Origin: Aeromicrobium tamlense
GTDB lineage: Bacteria; Actinomycetota; Actinomycetes; Propionibacteriales; Nocardioidaceae
Direction: 5' to 3'
Assembly: GCF_013408555.1 (NCBI RefSeq)
Contig: NZ_JACBZN010000001.1
Coordinates: 744,001-808,000 of the forward strand
Length of the DNA: 64,000 bases
Of this stretch, positions 8,052 to 16,677 are shown piece after piece. A model generated the notes under the pieces. The model saw only the letters and a program-made list of their open reading frames with translations, was not told the origin of the DNA and searched no databases. The position numbers were made by a program, and so were the translations under genes. Within the stretch, counting starts at the first letter, position 1. Each line of letters opens with the position of its first letter.

Positions 8052-8806
8052 TGCCCCGAAACCCCACCCCGCACCCGTCGGGGGCCACCCCGCCGCGCCT
8101 CGCCCCCGAGCAGGTGCCCCAGCACGTCGCGATCGTCATGGACGGCAACGGCCGCTGGGCGAAGGAGCGCGGACTGCCGCGCACCGAGGGCCACAAGGCC
8201 GGCGAGGCGGCGCTGTTCGACGTCGTCGAGGGCGCGATCGAGATCGGCGTCAAGGCCGTCAGCGCCTATGCCTTCAGCACCGAGAACTGGAAGCGGTCGC
8301 CCGACGAGGTGAAGTTCCTGATGGGCTTCAACCGCGACGTCATCCGCCGCCGCCGCGACGAGATGCACGAGCTCGGCGTCCGCGTCCGCTGGGCGGGCCG
8401 GCGCCCCCGGCTGTGGCGCAGCGTCATCCGCGAGCTGGAGGAGGCCGAGCAGCTCACCAAGGACAACACGGTCTGCACCCTGACGATGTGCGTGAACTAC
8501 GGCGGCCGGGCCGAGATCGCCGACGCCGCCGCGGCACTCGCGCGCGACGTCAAGGCCGGCCGGCTGAACCCCGAGAAGATCACCGAGGCCACCTTCGCGC
8601 GCTACCTCGACGAGCCGTGGATGCCTGACGTCGACCTCTTCTGGCGCACCTCCGGCGAGCAGCGCACCAGCAACTTCCTGCCGTGGCAGTCGGCCTACGC
8701 CGAGCTGGTGTTCAGCGACATCGCGTGGCCCGACGTCGACCGCCGCGCCCTGTGGGCCGCGGTGGAGGAGTACGCCACGCGCCAGCGCCGCTACGGCTCC
8801 GCCTGA
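8051..8806 (+). CDS. uppS: Isoprenyl (polyprenyl) diphosphate synthase, UppS family
   Basis: A 251-residue cis-prenyltransferase that elongates allylic diphosphates with IPP to make the carrier lipid for cell-wall precursors. The catalytic Asp31 lies in [13 protein letters not shown], followed by the [10 protein letters not shown] motif and the C-terminal [15 protein letters not shown] segment that binds the IPP pyrophosphate. The sequence has NFLPWQ where many homologues have NFLLWQ. It starts one base inside the recO stop. Actinobacteria often have two such synthases with different product lengths; which one this is cannot be told here. Confidence 0.93.
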   Translation: MPRNPTPHPSGATPPRLAPEQVPQHVAIVMDGNGRWAKERGLPRTEGHKAGEAALFDVVEGAIEIGVKAVSAYAFSTENWKRSPDEVKFLMGFNRDVIRRRRDEMHELGVRVRWAGRRPRLWRSVIRELEEAEQLTKDNTVCTLTMCVNYGGRAEIADAAAALARDVKAGRLNPEKITEATFARYLDEPWMPDVDLFWRTSGEQRTSNFLPWQSAYAELVFSDIAWPDVDRRALWAAVEEYATRQRRYGSA

Positions 8807-8826
8807 CCGACCCCGCCTCCGGCGGG

Positions 8827-8899
8827 CGAGATGTGTAGCGCTCTCCACTCTTCTGAGGCCACATGGCCGGATTCCCGGTGGACACCGCTACACATTTCG
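8827..8899. repeat. Hairpin element, family member E1
   Basis: The convergent gap between uppS and the MerR gene holds an imperfect inverted repeat of about 34-nt arms. The left arm starts CGAGATGTGTAGCG (8827-8840) and the right arm ends CGCTACACATTTCG (8886-8899). The centre is a tight GGCC-ACAT-GGCC hairpin (8857-8868). The arm ends resemble two other elements at 47583-47645 and 48578-48640. It could terminate both genes, but there is no U-tract and the similarity between copies suggests a repeat family. Confidence 0.65.
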
Positions 8900-8904
8900 C
8901 GTCG

Positions 8905-9330
8905 CTAAGCGGTGGCGGGACCGTCGAGCGACCAGCGCGTCGTGCCGGCGAGGACGTCGGTGACGAAGCCGCGGAACCGCGGGCACTGGGTGATGTCGTG
9001 CGAGCGGCAGCGCAGGGCGTGCTCGGTCATCTCGCGCGAGCGCTCCATCTCCTGCATGCGCCGGTCGAGGTCGGCCAGGTGGGACTCCAGCACCTCGTGG
9101 CGCGACGGCGCCTCCTCGTCGAGCAGCACGGCGATCTGCTCGAGCGACATCCCGGCGGCCTTGCTGCGCAGGATGACGGCGACCCGCACCAGGTCGTCGT
9201 CGCCGTAGCGGCGCCGGTCGGCACCGTCGCGGGCCGGCCGCAGCAGTCCCACGTCCTCCCAGTGCCGCAGCACGTGGGTCTCGAGCCCGAACCGCGCGGC
9301 GACGTCCCCGATCGACTGACTTGACTTCAT
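8905..9330 (-). CDS. MerR family transcriptional regulator
   Basis: A 141-residue MerR protein with the DNA-binding domain at about residues 5-72 (SIGDVAARFGLETHVLRHWEDVGLL, RRRYGDDDLVRVAVI), then a dimerisation helix and a C-terminal segment with two cysteines (CRSHDITQCPRF). Spacing and number do not match the usual metal-binding loops, so an organic or redox ligand is possible. The start codon lies inside a dyad shared with the divergent oxidoreductase promoter, so the mRNA is probably leaderless and autoregulated. Confidence 0.85.
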   Translation of the reverse strand: MKSSQSIGDVAARFGLETHVLRHWEDVGLLRPARDGADRRRYGDDDLVRVAVILRSKAAGMSLEQIAVLLDEEAPSRHEVLESHLADLDRRMQEMERSREMTEHALRCRSHDITQCPRFRGFVTDVLAGTTRWSLDGPATA

Positions 9331-9351
9331 GTCGACCTGAAGTCGCAGGCT
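9321..9351 (+). promoter_or_regulatory. MerR-type promoter/operator with 19-bp spacing
   Basis: GACTTCA (9323-9329) and TGAAGTC (9338-9344) form a perfect dyad with an 8-nt centre. TTGACT (9321-9326) and CAGGCT (9346-9351) could be -35 and -10 with a 19-bp spacer, the unusual spacing that MerR proteins correct by DNA distortion. It reads towards the oxidoreductase gene, and the MerR start codon (9328-9330) is inside the dyad. Confidence 0.5.
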
Positions 9352-9383
9352 CGTCTCGTTATTCCATTCGAGAGGGGAACACC

Positions 9384-10232
9384 ATGTACGACGCGCTCGT
9401 CATCGGCGGCGGACCGGCCGGGCTGCAGGCCGCGCTCACGCTCGGCCGCATGCACCGGACCGCCGTCCTCATCGACTCCGGCCGCTACCGCAACGGCACG
9501 GTCGAGCACGCCCACAACTTCGTGACCCACGACGGTCGAGCGCCGGCCGAGATCCGCCGGCTGGCCCGCGAGGACCTTGCCGCGTACGACACCGTCGAGC
9601 TCCGCGACACCACGGTGCACGCCGTCCGCGAGGAGGGCGACGGCTTCGTGGCCGAGACCGACGGCGGCCCGATCCACGCCCGCACGCTGATCCTGGCGAC
9701 GGGCCTGAAGGACGACCTGGGCTCGATCCCGGGCCTGGAGGAGGCGTGGGGTCGCGAGGTCGCGGCGTGCCCGTTCTGCCACGGCCACGAGCTCTCGGGT
9801 CGCGTGATCGGCCTCGCCGGCACCGGACCTCACGTGCCGATGATGACCGCGATGCTGGCACCGATCGCGTCGCGCCTCGTGCACTTCGAGGATGGTGAGG
9901 TCACGAAGATCGAGCGGACCGGCGACGGCGTCCGGGTGCACCGCGCGACCGGTGAGCCGGTCGAGGTGGCGGGCCTGTTCGTCCACCCGGCGTTCGCCCA
10001 GGCGGCCCCGTTCGCGGAGCAGCTCGGTCTCGAGCTGCTGCCGTCGGGCTGCATCCGGATCGACGTCCTCGGCCAGACCAGCCACCCGCGCGTCTTCGCC
10101 GCGGGCGACCTCGCGCACGTGGAGCAGCTGCCGATGCCGATGGCCTCGGTGCTGGGTGCCGCGGCGGCGGGCCTGACCGCCGGGGCGAGCGTCGTGAGGA
10201 CCCTCGCCCTCGCCGAGTCCGCGCAGGGCTGA
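9384..10232 (+). CDS. NAD(P)/FAD-dependent oxidoreductase, thioredoxin-reductase-like
   Basis: A 282-residue flavoprotein with an N-terminal FAD motif ([16 protein letters not shown], residues 6-20), a redox-type CPFC pair (Cys129, Cys132) and the C-terminal [11 protein letters not shown] motif. The layout resembles thioredoxin reductase. The NAD(P) site [12 protein letters not shown] is degenerate compared with the usual GxGxxA/G, so the electron donor is uncertain. ATG 9384 follows a GAGGGG ribosome site. It is divergent from a MerR regulator that probably controls it, which points to an inducible redox or stress role. A toxoflavin/TrmFO-like role is less likely. Confidence 0.8.
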   Translation: MYDALVIGGGPAGLQAALTLGRMHRTAVLIDSGRYRNGTVEHAHNFVTHDGRAPAEIRRLAREDLAAYDTVELRDTTVHAVREEGDGFVAETDGGPIHARTLILATGLKDDLGSIPGLEEAWGREVAACPFCHGHELSGRVIGLAGTGPHVPMMTAMLAPIASRLVHFEDGEVTKIERTGDGVRVHRATGEPVEVAGLFVHPAFAQAAPFAEQLGLELLPSGCIRIDVLGQTSHPRVFAAGDLAHVEQLPMPMASVLGAAAAGLTAGASVVRTLALAESAQG

Positions 10233-10271
10233 GCGGCGCGGTCCGGGTCGGGCGGACCGCGCGGACCTCGG

Positions 10272-10277
10272 TAGTCT
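10272..10277 (+). promoter_or_regulatory. -10 element for leaderless FAH-gltX
   Basis: TAGTCT ends 7 nt before ATG 10285, and no Shine-Dalgarno intervenes. This fits a leaderless actinobacterial promoter. Confidence 0.5.
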
Positions 10278-10284
10278 GGAGCGC

Positions 10285-11064
10285 ATGCGCGTGGCCAGAT
10301 TCGCCGGTGACGACGACCCCCGTTTCGGGGTCGTCGGCACCGAGGGCGACACCCCGATCATCGCCCCTCTCAAGGGGGACCCCCTCTACGCTCCGCTGGA
10401 GCTCACCGGCGAGAAGCTGGCGCTGGAGGACGTGCGCCTGCTGGCGCCGGTCATCCCGCGCAGCAAGGTGGTGTGCGTCGGCAAGAACTACGTCGCGCAC
10501 GCCGCCGAGATGGGCGGCGACGTCCCCGAGGAGCCGCTGATCTTCCTCAAGCCGAACACCTCGGTGATCGGTCCGGGCGAGCCGATCTTCTACCCGAAGC
10601 AGTCGCAGAACGTGCACTTCGAGGGCGAGCTCGCGATCGTGATCGGCCGCATCTGCCGCAACCTCACGGCCGAGGACGCGCCCAAGGTGATCTACGGCTA
10701 CACCGTGGCCAACGACGTCACGGCGCGCGACCTGCAGAAGAAGGACGGCCAGTGGGCCCGTGCGAAGGGCTTCGACACGTTCTGCCCGCTCGGCCCGTGG
10801 ATCGAGACCGACTTCGACCCCTCCGACGTCCGCGTGCGCACCACGCTCAACGGCGAGACGAAGCAGGACGGCCGCACGTCGGACATGGTCTTCGACGTGA
10901 CCACGATCCTGCAGTACGTGACCAGCTTCATGACCCTCCTGCCCGGTGACGTCGTCCTGACCGGCACGCCCGACGGCGTCGGCCCCATGGTGGCCGGCGA
11001 CGACGTGGCCGTGACGATCGACGGCCTGGGCACCCTGACGAACCCGGTGGTGGCAGATGAGTGA
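10285..11064 (+). CDS. Fumarylacetoacetate hydrolase family protein
   Basis: A 259-residue FAH-fold protein. The core motifs [29 protein letters not shown] (metal-binding glutamates) and [20 protein letters not shown] are intact, and the C-terminal GTPDGVGPM loop is present. Family members hydrolyse or decarboxylate beta-diketo acids, or act as acylpyruvases or oxaloacetate decarboxylases; the substrate here is not determined. Its 3' end overlaps gltX by 8 nt. This FAH-gltX order is conserved in mycobacteria and relatives, so the association is probably one of co-expression rather than pathway. Confidence 0.88.
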   Translation: MRVARFAGDDDPRFGVVGTEGDTPIIAPLKGDPLYAPLELTGEKLALEDVRLLAPVIPRSKVVCVGKNYVAHAAEMGGDVPEEPLIFLKPNTSVIGPGEPIFYPKQSQNVHFEGELAIVIGRICRNLTAEDAPKVIYGYTVANDVTARDLQKKDGQWARAKGFDTFCPLGPWIETDFDPSDVRVRTTLNGETKQDGRTSDMVFDVTTILQYVTSFMTLLPGDVVLTGTPDGVGPMVAGDDVAVTIDGLGTLTNPVVADE

Positions 11065-12526
11065 GACCCGTTGGACGACCGCGACCGGCAGCGACGTGGT
11101 CGCCCGGTTCTGCCCGTCGCCGACCGGCAACCCGCACGTCGGCATGGCGCGCACGGCACTGTTCAGCTGGGCCTTCGCGCGTCACCACGGTGGGCGCTTC
11201 GTCTTCCGCATCGAGGACACCGACGCCAGCCGTGACTCCCAGGAGTCCTACGACCTGCTGATCGACGTCATGCGATGGCTCGGCCTGGACTGGGACGAGG
11301 GCGTCGAGGTCGGCGGCCCGAACGGCCCCTACCGCCAGAGCCAGCGCATGGACGTCTACGCCGACGTCGCGCAGCGCCTCCTCGACGCGGGCTTCGCGTA
11401 CAAGGCCTACGACACCGCCGAGGAGCTGGAGGAGCGCCGCAACGCCGCGCGCGCCGCCGGCCGCCCGAGCGGCTACGACGGACTGCACCGCGACCTCACG
11501 CCCGAACAGCAGGCGGCGTACGAGGCCGAGGGCCGCCAGCCGGTCATCCGCTTCAAGATGCCCGAGCGCGACTGGACCTTCGACGACCTCGTCCGCGGCG
11601 AGATCACGTTCGGCGCCGAGAACGTGCAGGACTTCGTGATCGTCCGCGCCAACGGCCAGCCGCTCTACACGCTGACCAACCCGGTCGACGACGCGCTCAT
11701 GGGGATCACGCACGTGCTGCGCGGCGAGGACATCCTGTCGTCCACCCCGCGCCAGATGGCGCTGTACGAGGCGTTCGGCGAGATCGGCGTCGGCTCGGGC
11801 TTCACGCCGCGGTTCGGCCACCTGCCCTACGTCATGGGCGCGGGCAACAAGAAGCTCTCGAAGCGCGACCCCGAGTCGAACCTGCTCGGCTACCGCGACC
11901 AGGGCTTCCTGCCCGAGGGCCTGCTGAACTACCTCGCCCTGCTCGGCTGGTCGATCGCCGAGGACCGCGACATCTTCTCGCTCGAGGAGATGGTGGCCGC
12001 ATTCGAGGTGGAGCGCGTCAACCCCAACCCGGCCCGCTTCGACCTGAAGAAGTGCGAGGCGATCAACGGCGACCACGTGCGCCTGCTCGCCCCGGACGAG
12101 TTCGTCCGCCGGCTGCTGCCGTACCTGCCCGAGGGCGTCGACGAGGCGCTCGTGACGCAGGCCGCGCCGCTCGTGCAGGAGCGCAGCAACCTGCTCACCG
12201 AGGCCGCCGAGATGCTCGGCTTCCTGTTCGCGGGCGAGGACTTCGCCGTCGATCCCGACGACGCCGCCAAGCAGCTCAACGAGGACGGCCTCGAGGTCGC
12301 GAAGGCGGCCCGCGAGGCGCTGTCCGGCCTCGACGCGTGGACCACCGAGTCGATCGAGGCGGCCCTGCGCCAGGCCCTCGTCGAGGAGCGCGGCCTCAAG
12401 CCGCGTCTCGCCTTCGGCCCGGTCCGCGTCGCGGTCACCGGCCGTCGCATCTCCCCGCCGCTGTTCGAGTCGATGGAGCTGCTGGGCCGCGAGACCTCGC
12501 TCGCACGCCTCGACGCCGTCCTCTGA
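11057..12526 (+). CDS. gltX: Glutamyl-tRNA synthetase
   Basis: A 489-residue class I aminoacyl-tRNA synthetase. The HIGH-like signature appears as [14 protein letters not shown] after RFCPSPTG, and the KMSKS loop appears as [11 protein letters not shown]. It charges tRNA-Glu and, in most actinobacteria, also tRNA-Gln for later amidation by GatCAB. A glutamate/glutamine tRNA pair lies 6 kb downstream. The ATG at 11057 lies inside the FAH gene, 8 nt before its end. A strong hairpin terminator follows the stop. Confidence 0.96.
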   Translation: MSETRWTTATGSDVVARFCPSPTGNPHVGMARTALFSWAFARHHGGRFVFRIEDTDASRDSQESYDLLIDVMRWLGLDWDEGVEVGGPNGPYRQSQRMDVYADVAQRLLDAGFAYKAYDTAEELEERRNAARAAGRPSGYDGLHRDLTPEQQAAYEAEGRQPVIRFKMPERDWTFDDLVRGEITFGAENVQDFVIVRANGQPLYTLTNPVDDALMGITHVLRGEDILSSTPRQMALYEAFGEIGVGSGFTPRFGHLPYVMGAGNKKLSKRDPESNLLGYRDQGFLPEGLLNYLALLGWSIAEDRDIFSLEEMVAAFEVERVNPNPARFDLKKCEAINGDHVRLLAPDEFVRRLLPYLPEGVDEALVTQAAPLVQERSNLLTEAAEMLGFLFAGEDFAVDPDDAAKQLNEDGLEVAKAAREALSGLDAWTTESIEAALRQALVEERGLKPRLAFGPVRVAVTGRRISPPLFESMELLGRETSLARLDAVL

Positions 12527-12534
12527 CGCACGAG

Positions 12535-12570
12535 AACGCGGTCCACCCCGGCTGGGGTGGACCGCGTTCG
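12535..12570. terminator. Bidirectional terminator hairpin (gltX / MFS gene)
   Basis: AACGCGGTCCACCCC (12535-12549) pairs perfectly with 12554-12568 across a 4-nt loop, giving a 15-bp stem. It lies between the convergent gltX and transporter genes. There is no long T-tract, as is usual at this GC content. Confidence 0.8.
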
Positions 12571-12584
12571 TCGTCTCCGGGCGA

Positions 12585-13916
12585 TCAGACCTTGTCGGCC
12601 TCGGTGCCCATCTGCAGCGAGCGGATGCTGTCCTTCGCGTAGTAGCCCTTCAGGCCCACCAGCACCGCGACCAGGCCGACCGCGGCGAACAGCACCACGT
12701 AGTAGGCCGGGGAGATCGGGTCACCCGTGCGGGCGATCAGCCACGTGGCCACGAGCGGCGCCGTGCCGCCGAGCAGGGCGAAGGCCATGTTGTAGGCCAG
12801 CGCGCTCGCCGTGTAGCGGATCTCGGGGCGGAACAGCTCGACCATGATCACCGGGGTGATCAGCGCGATCGCGCCGGCGAAGATGCCGTAGAGGCCCTGG
12901 CCGAGCATGGTGGCACCGAGGCCGCCCATGCCCATGATGTGGAACGACGGGATCACGGCCACGGCCAGGCCGATGGCGGCGGCGATGGCGACCGGACGCC
13001 GACCCCAGCGGTCGGCGGCCAGGCCGGTCAGCGGGCAGGAGATCGCGAAGACCAGCAGCGCGACGATGTACGAGGTCAGCGCGTCGACCCGGCCGAGACC
13101 GAGCTCCTCGGTGTTGTACGCCACCATGTAGCCGCCGAGCAGGTAGAAGCTCACCGCGGTGACCATCGACCAGGCGAAGACGACCATCATCGGGCGCAGG
13201 CCCTCCTGGAAGGCGCGGACGATCGGCGGGTGGACCGCCTCGGCGGCGGCCTCGCGAACGGCCTCGAACTCGGGCGTCTCCTGGATCTTCAGGCGCAGGT
13301 AGAGGCCGACCAGGCCGACCGGACCGGCGAGGATGAACGGGATGCGCCAGCCCCAGCTCTCGAGGGACGCCTCGTTCATCGACTGGGTCACGACCAGGCC
13401 CACGGTCGCGCCGGCGGCGGTGCCCAGGGCGACGGACATCGGGTTCACGGCGCCGAACAGCGCGCGGCGGTGCGACGGCGCGTACTCGATGATGAAGCTG
13501 CCCGAGCCGGCGTACTCGCCGCCGGCCGACAGGCCCTGGAGGATGCGCCAGGCGACGAGCAGGACGGGGGCGAGCAGGCCCACGGACTCGTAGCTGGGGG
13601 TGAGGCCGATCGCGACGGTCGCGCCCGACATCAGCAGGACGGCGCCGGACAGGGCCGTACGGCGGCCGACGCGGTCGCCGATGTTGCCGAAGATGATGCC
13701 GCCGATCGGGCGGGCGAGGAAGCCGACCGCGAAGGCGGCGAAGCCCGACAGCAGCGACGCGGTGGGGTTGTCGCTGGGGAAGAACTTCATGCTGATGATG
13801 GTGATGAACTGGGCGTAGATGCCGAAGTCGAACCATTCGACGAAGTTGCCGATGCCGGCGGCGGACACGGCTTTCTTGCGTGCGCCGGCGATCTCGGCGG
13901 TCTTGAGGTCGGTCAT
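12585..13916 (-). CDS. MFS transporter, metabolite:H+ symporter (MHS) family
   Basis: A 443-residue membrane protein with about 12 predicted helices. The N terminus GIGNFVEWFDFGIYAQF and the loop motifs GNIGDRVGRRTAL and GLSAGGEYAGS are typical of MHS symporters (shikimate, proline/betaine, alpha-ketoglutarate and similar carriers). It imports a small organic acid or zwitterion with protons. It lies 46 nt downstream of an acyl-CoA ligase on the same strand, so an imported carboxylate may be activated to its CoA thioester by that enzyme. The substrate is not determinable. Confidence 0.88.
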   Translation of the reverse strand: MTDLKTAEIAGARKKAVSAAGIGNFVEWFDFGIYAQFITIISMKFFPSDNPTASLLSGFAAFAVGFLARPIGGIIFGNIGDRVGRRTALSGAVLLMSGATVAIGLTPSYESVGLLAPVLLVAWRILQGLSAGGEYAGSGSFIIEYAPSHRRALFGAVNPMSVALGTAAGATVGLVVTQSMNEASLESWGWRIPFILAGPVGLVGLYLRLKIQETPEFEAVREAAAEAVHPPIVRAFQEGLRPMMVVFAWSMVTAVSFYLLGGYMVAYNTEELGLGRVDALTSYIVALLVFAISCPLTGLAADRWGRRPVAIAAAIGLAVAVIPSFHIMGMGGLGATMLGQGLYGIFAGAIALITPVIMVELFRPEIRYTASALAYNMAFALLGGTAPLVATWLIARTGDPISPAYYVVLFAAVGLVAVLVGLKGYYAKDSIRSLQMGTEADKV

Positions 13917-13962
13917 GACCCGGGCCTTTCTGGAGTGGGTGAGTCGAGTGGAGGGGGAGGCG

Positions 13963-15621
13963 TCAGCGCAGCTCGCGACGCAGGATCTTTCCGGTGACGG
14001 ACTGGGGGAGGCGGTCGAGGACCTCGACCTCTCGCGGGTACTTGTAGGCGGCCATCCGCTCCCGGCAGAACGCGATGAGCTCGTCGGGGGTGGCCTCGGC
14101 GCCGGAGTGCAGGGCGACGTAGGCCTTCACGGTCTCGCCGCGGTACTCGTGCGCGACGCCGACGACCGCGGCCTCCTTCACGGCCGGGTGGGCGTAGAGG
14201 ACGTCCTCCACCTCGCGCGGCCACACCTTATAGCCGGAGGCGATGATCATGTCCTTCTTGCGGTCGACGATGAAGAACCAGCCGTCAGCGTCCATGAAGC
14301 CCATGTCGCCCGTGCGCAGCTCGCGGTCGATGATCGCCTCCGCCGTGGCCTCCGGGTTGTTCCAGTAGCCGGGGATGACCTGCGGGCCGGAGGTGGCGAA
14401 CTCGCCGATCTGGCCCACGGGGACCTCGGCGCCGTCCTCGTCCACGACGCGCACGTGCGTGTTGAAGACGGGGAAGCCGACCGCCAGCGCGCCCGAGACC
14501 GGGTCCACGGGCGCCCGCAGGCCGCGGGGGACGCCGTGGGTGGGGGAGGTGGTCTCGGTCATGCCGTAGAAGTTGTGGGCGTAGAACCCGAACTCCTCCT
14601 CGATCCGGTCGGCGACGGACGGCGGGATCGGGGCGCCACCGGAGTAGACGACCTCGAGGGACGTGAAGTCGTCACGCGTGGCTCCCTCGGCGCTGGTGAG
14701 GGCGACGAGTGCGGTGATCGCGCCGATCGTGAAGAAGGGCCGGTGCTCACGGATGGCGTCGAGCATCGAGAGCGGCTCGAAGCGGTGCGTGAGGACCAGT
14801 GGCCCGCCGAGCAGCATCGCCAGCGTGGCGTGCCCGACGAGGCCGGTGATGTGGAACAGCGGCGCGATGGCCAGGACGCCGGCGCCCTCGGGCAGGTCCA
14901 TCCAGTCGCGGTAGGTCTGCGTGTTGAACGTCATCGCGCCGTGCGTGTTCATGGCGCCCTTGGGCAGGCCGGTCGTGCCCGACGTGTAGGTCAGGACGGC
15001 GATGCTGTCGGGGCCCAGGTCGGGAGCGGGGACGCGACGGCCGGCGTGCGTCCGGGCGACGTCGGTGAGCCGCAGGGTGCCCTCGGTGACCACGGCATCG
15101 GTGCCCAGCACGCGCGGGTCGTTCCGCGTCTGGAAGTCGGTCGCCGAGGTGGTGATGACGGTCGTGACCGAGGTCTGTCCCGAGTCGACGACGTCGCGGG
15201 CCACTGTCGCGTACAGGTCGTCGAGGGTGAGCAGGGCGACGGCGCCGGAGTCGCGAAGCAGGTTCCCGACCTCGCGCTGCTTGTTCATCGGGTTGACGAG
15301 CACGGCGATGCCGCCGGCCTTCCACGCCGCGACGAGGCCGAGGGGGAACGCCGGGTCGTTCTGCAGGTACAGCGCGAGGCGGTCACCGGGCACGAAGCCG
15401 CGCTCGACGAGGACCGCGGCTATCGCGTCGGTGAGGGCGTCGACCTCGGCGTAGGTCAGGGTGCCGTCGAAGTACCGCACGGCGGGAGCGTCGGCGCCGC
15501 GCTCGACCGCGGCGGAGAACATCTCCAGGCACGTGGCGTACTCGGCGACGATGGTCTCGGGCTTGCCCTCGGGGTAGCCGGACAGCCACGGCGGGCGGGT
15601 CTGGGTGACGGAGTCGGACAT
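13963..15621 (-). CDS. Class I adenylate-forming acyl-CoA ligase (ligase 1)
   Basis: A 552-residue AMP-dependent acyl-CoA synthetase. The P-loop YTSGTTGLPKG is at residues 212-222. Further motifs are YGMTETTSP, RTGDMGFMDADGWFFIVDRKKDMI and the C-terminal catalytic lysine in SVTGKILRREL. It activates a carboxylic acid through an acyl-adenylate to the CoA thioester. The leader between this gene and the XRE-TetR gene carries many GTTCAG hexamers, so it is probably the main target of that regulator. It is related to ligase 2 at 16678. The substrate is unknown; medium-chain, aromatic or steroid-derived acids are options. Confidence 0.9.
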   Translation of the reverse strand: MSDSVTQTRPPWLSGYPEGKPETIVAEYATCLEMFSAAVERGADAPAVRYFDGTLTYAEVDALTDAIAAVLVERGFVPGDRLALYLQNDPAFPLGLVAAWKAGGIAVLVNPMNKQREVGNLLRDSGAVALLTLDDLYATVARDVVDSGQTSVTTVITTSATDFQTRNDPRVLGTDAVVTEGTLRLTDVARTHAGRRVPAPDLGPDSIAVLTYTSGTTGLPKGAMNTHGAMTFNTQTYRDWMDLPEGAGVLAIAPLFHITGLVGHATLAMLLGGPLVLTHRFEPLSMLDAIREHRPFFTIGAITALVALTSAEGATRDDFTSLEVVYSGGAPIPPSVADRIEEEFGFYAHNFYGMTETTSPTHGVPRGLRAPVDPVSGALAVGFPVFNTHVRVVDEDGAEVPVGQIGEFATSGPQVIPGYWNNPEATAEAIIDRELRTGDMGFMDADGWFFIVDRKKDMIIASGYKVWPREVEDVLYAHPAVKEAAVVGVAHEYRGETVKAYVALHSGAEATPDELIAFCRERMAAYKYPREVEVLDRLPQSVTGKILRRELR

Positions 15622-15643
15622 CGAGTTCCTCGTGAGGCGAGCC

Positions 15644-15780
15644 GTTCAGGTTCAGCGGACTGAACTCGCTGAACTCACTGAACGACCGTTCGGGTGTGAC
15701 GCAGGGAACAGTAATCACCGCTGTCCTGACGGCAAAACCGCCGATTCCGTGTTCAGGTGTTCAGTTCAGGCGACCTGAAC
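15644..15780. promoter_or_regulatory. Array of GTTCAG/CTGAAC hexamers (putative operators of the XRE-TetR regulator)
   Basis: The 171-bp region between ligase 1 and the XRE-TetR gene contains nine copies of GTTCAG or its complement. Five are at 15644, 15650, 15660, 15669 and 15678. Four are at 15751, 15759, 15764 and 15775; the outer two of these form GTTCAGG-N3-CCTGAAC (15764-15780). Such clustered short palindromes suggest cooperative binding of a dimeric repressor, most likely the adjacent fusion regulator. Confidence 0.6.
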
Positions 15781-15792
15781 ACGCGACGGCGG

Positions 15793-16623
15793 TCAGCGTC
15801 GCAGGACGGCCTCGGCCAGGGTGACGGGAAGCGTGCTTCCGCCTCGGATCTCGGGCGGAATCAGCCACGAGACCCCCGCGAGCCGCAGGACGGCCGCGCT
15901 GAACTCGTCGGCCGACAGGGGAGCGCCGCCGGTGGCGTTCAGGGCCTCGTCGGCGTGCACGCGCAGGGTGTCGTAGACGCCGCGGCACCGCGCCGCGATC
16001 CGCCCGCTCTCGGGCTCGTCGAGGCTGCGCAGCTCGGAGTCCGCCACGCGAGCCAGCTCGGGGTGCTGCTCGCGGAAGGTGCTCATGGCCTCGACGACGT
16101 TGACGACGCGGTCGTGCGGGGTCGCGCCGTCCTCGGCCGCCGCGGCCACGCGCGCCTGCAACTCGTCGAGCAGGAGGTCGTAGACCGAGACCAGGATGCT
16201 GTGCTTGCTGCGGTGGTGGTGGTAGACGCCGGCGACGCTCAGCTGGGCCGTCGCGGCGATCGCCCGCATGGTGGCGCCGTGGTAGCCCGCTTCGTGGAAC
16301 ACCGTGACGGCGGCGGCGGTAACGTTGTCGAGTCGGATCGTCGACGAGGCGCGCCACGGACGCGGCCGGTCGAGCGACGGGGGCGTCCCGGCGGAAGACA
16401 CCGAGGGAGGCTGCATGACCAGGTGGGCGGTCTCGGTGCCCAGTGCCGAGGCGATCTGCGAGAGGCGGGCGATGCTGACCCCGACCTTGTCGTTCTCGAT
16501 CGCGCTCATGGTGCCCGCGCTGACGCCCACGGTGGAGGCCAGGTCCCGCAGGGTGACGCCCGCTGCCTGGCGCGCGAGGCGGATCGCGGCGCCGACCGTG
16601 GGAGCCCCGGACGTCTCGGTCAC
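15793..16623 (-). CDS. XRE-TetR fusion transcriptional regulator
   Basis: A 276-residue protein with two DNA-binding domains. Residues about 10-68 form an XRE/Cro-type helix-turn-helix (IRLARQAAGVTLRDLAST, GTMSAIENDKVGVS). A Pro/Ser linker (71-92) leads to a TetR helix-turn-helix (about 97-143, VFHEAGYHGATMRAIAATAQ, LSVAGVYHHHRSKHSIL) and a TetR-type ligand-binding C-terminal domain. I chose GTG 16623 because TAGAGT ends 7 nt upstream and the XRE domain begins 10 residues in. The gene lies between two acyl-CoA ligases and is divergent from one, so an acyl-CoA or fatty acid ligand is plausible. Two DNA-binding domains in one chain is uncommon for TetR proteins. Confidence 0.82.
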   Translation of the reverse strand: MTETSGAPTVGAAIRLARQAAGVTLRDLASTVGVSAGTMSAIENDKVGVSIARLSQIASALGTETAHLVMQPPSVSSAGTPPSLDRPRPWRASSTIRLDNVTAAAVTVFHEAGYHGATMRAIAATAQLSVAGVYHHHRSKHSILVSVYDLLLDELQARVAAAAEDGATPHDRVVNVVEAMSTFREQHPELARVADSELRSLDEPESGRIAARCRGVYDTLRVHADEALNATGGAPLSADEFSAAVLRLAGVSWLIPPEIRGGSTLPVTLAEAVLRR

Positions 16624-16630
16624 GCAGCGG

Positions 16631-16636
16631 ACTCTA
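16631..16636 (-). promoter_or_regulatory. -10 element for leaderless XRE-TetR gene
   Basis: On the minus strand TAGAGT ends 7 nt before the GTG at 16623. No Shine-Dalgarno lies between them. The divergent start of ligase 2 is 42 bp away, so both promoters share this short gap. Confidence 0.45.
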
Positions 16637-16677
16637 CCGGCCCGACCTGCCCTTCTCGTCCGGCCACGGGCGGCGGC

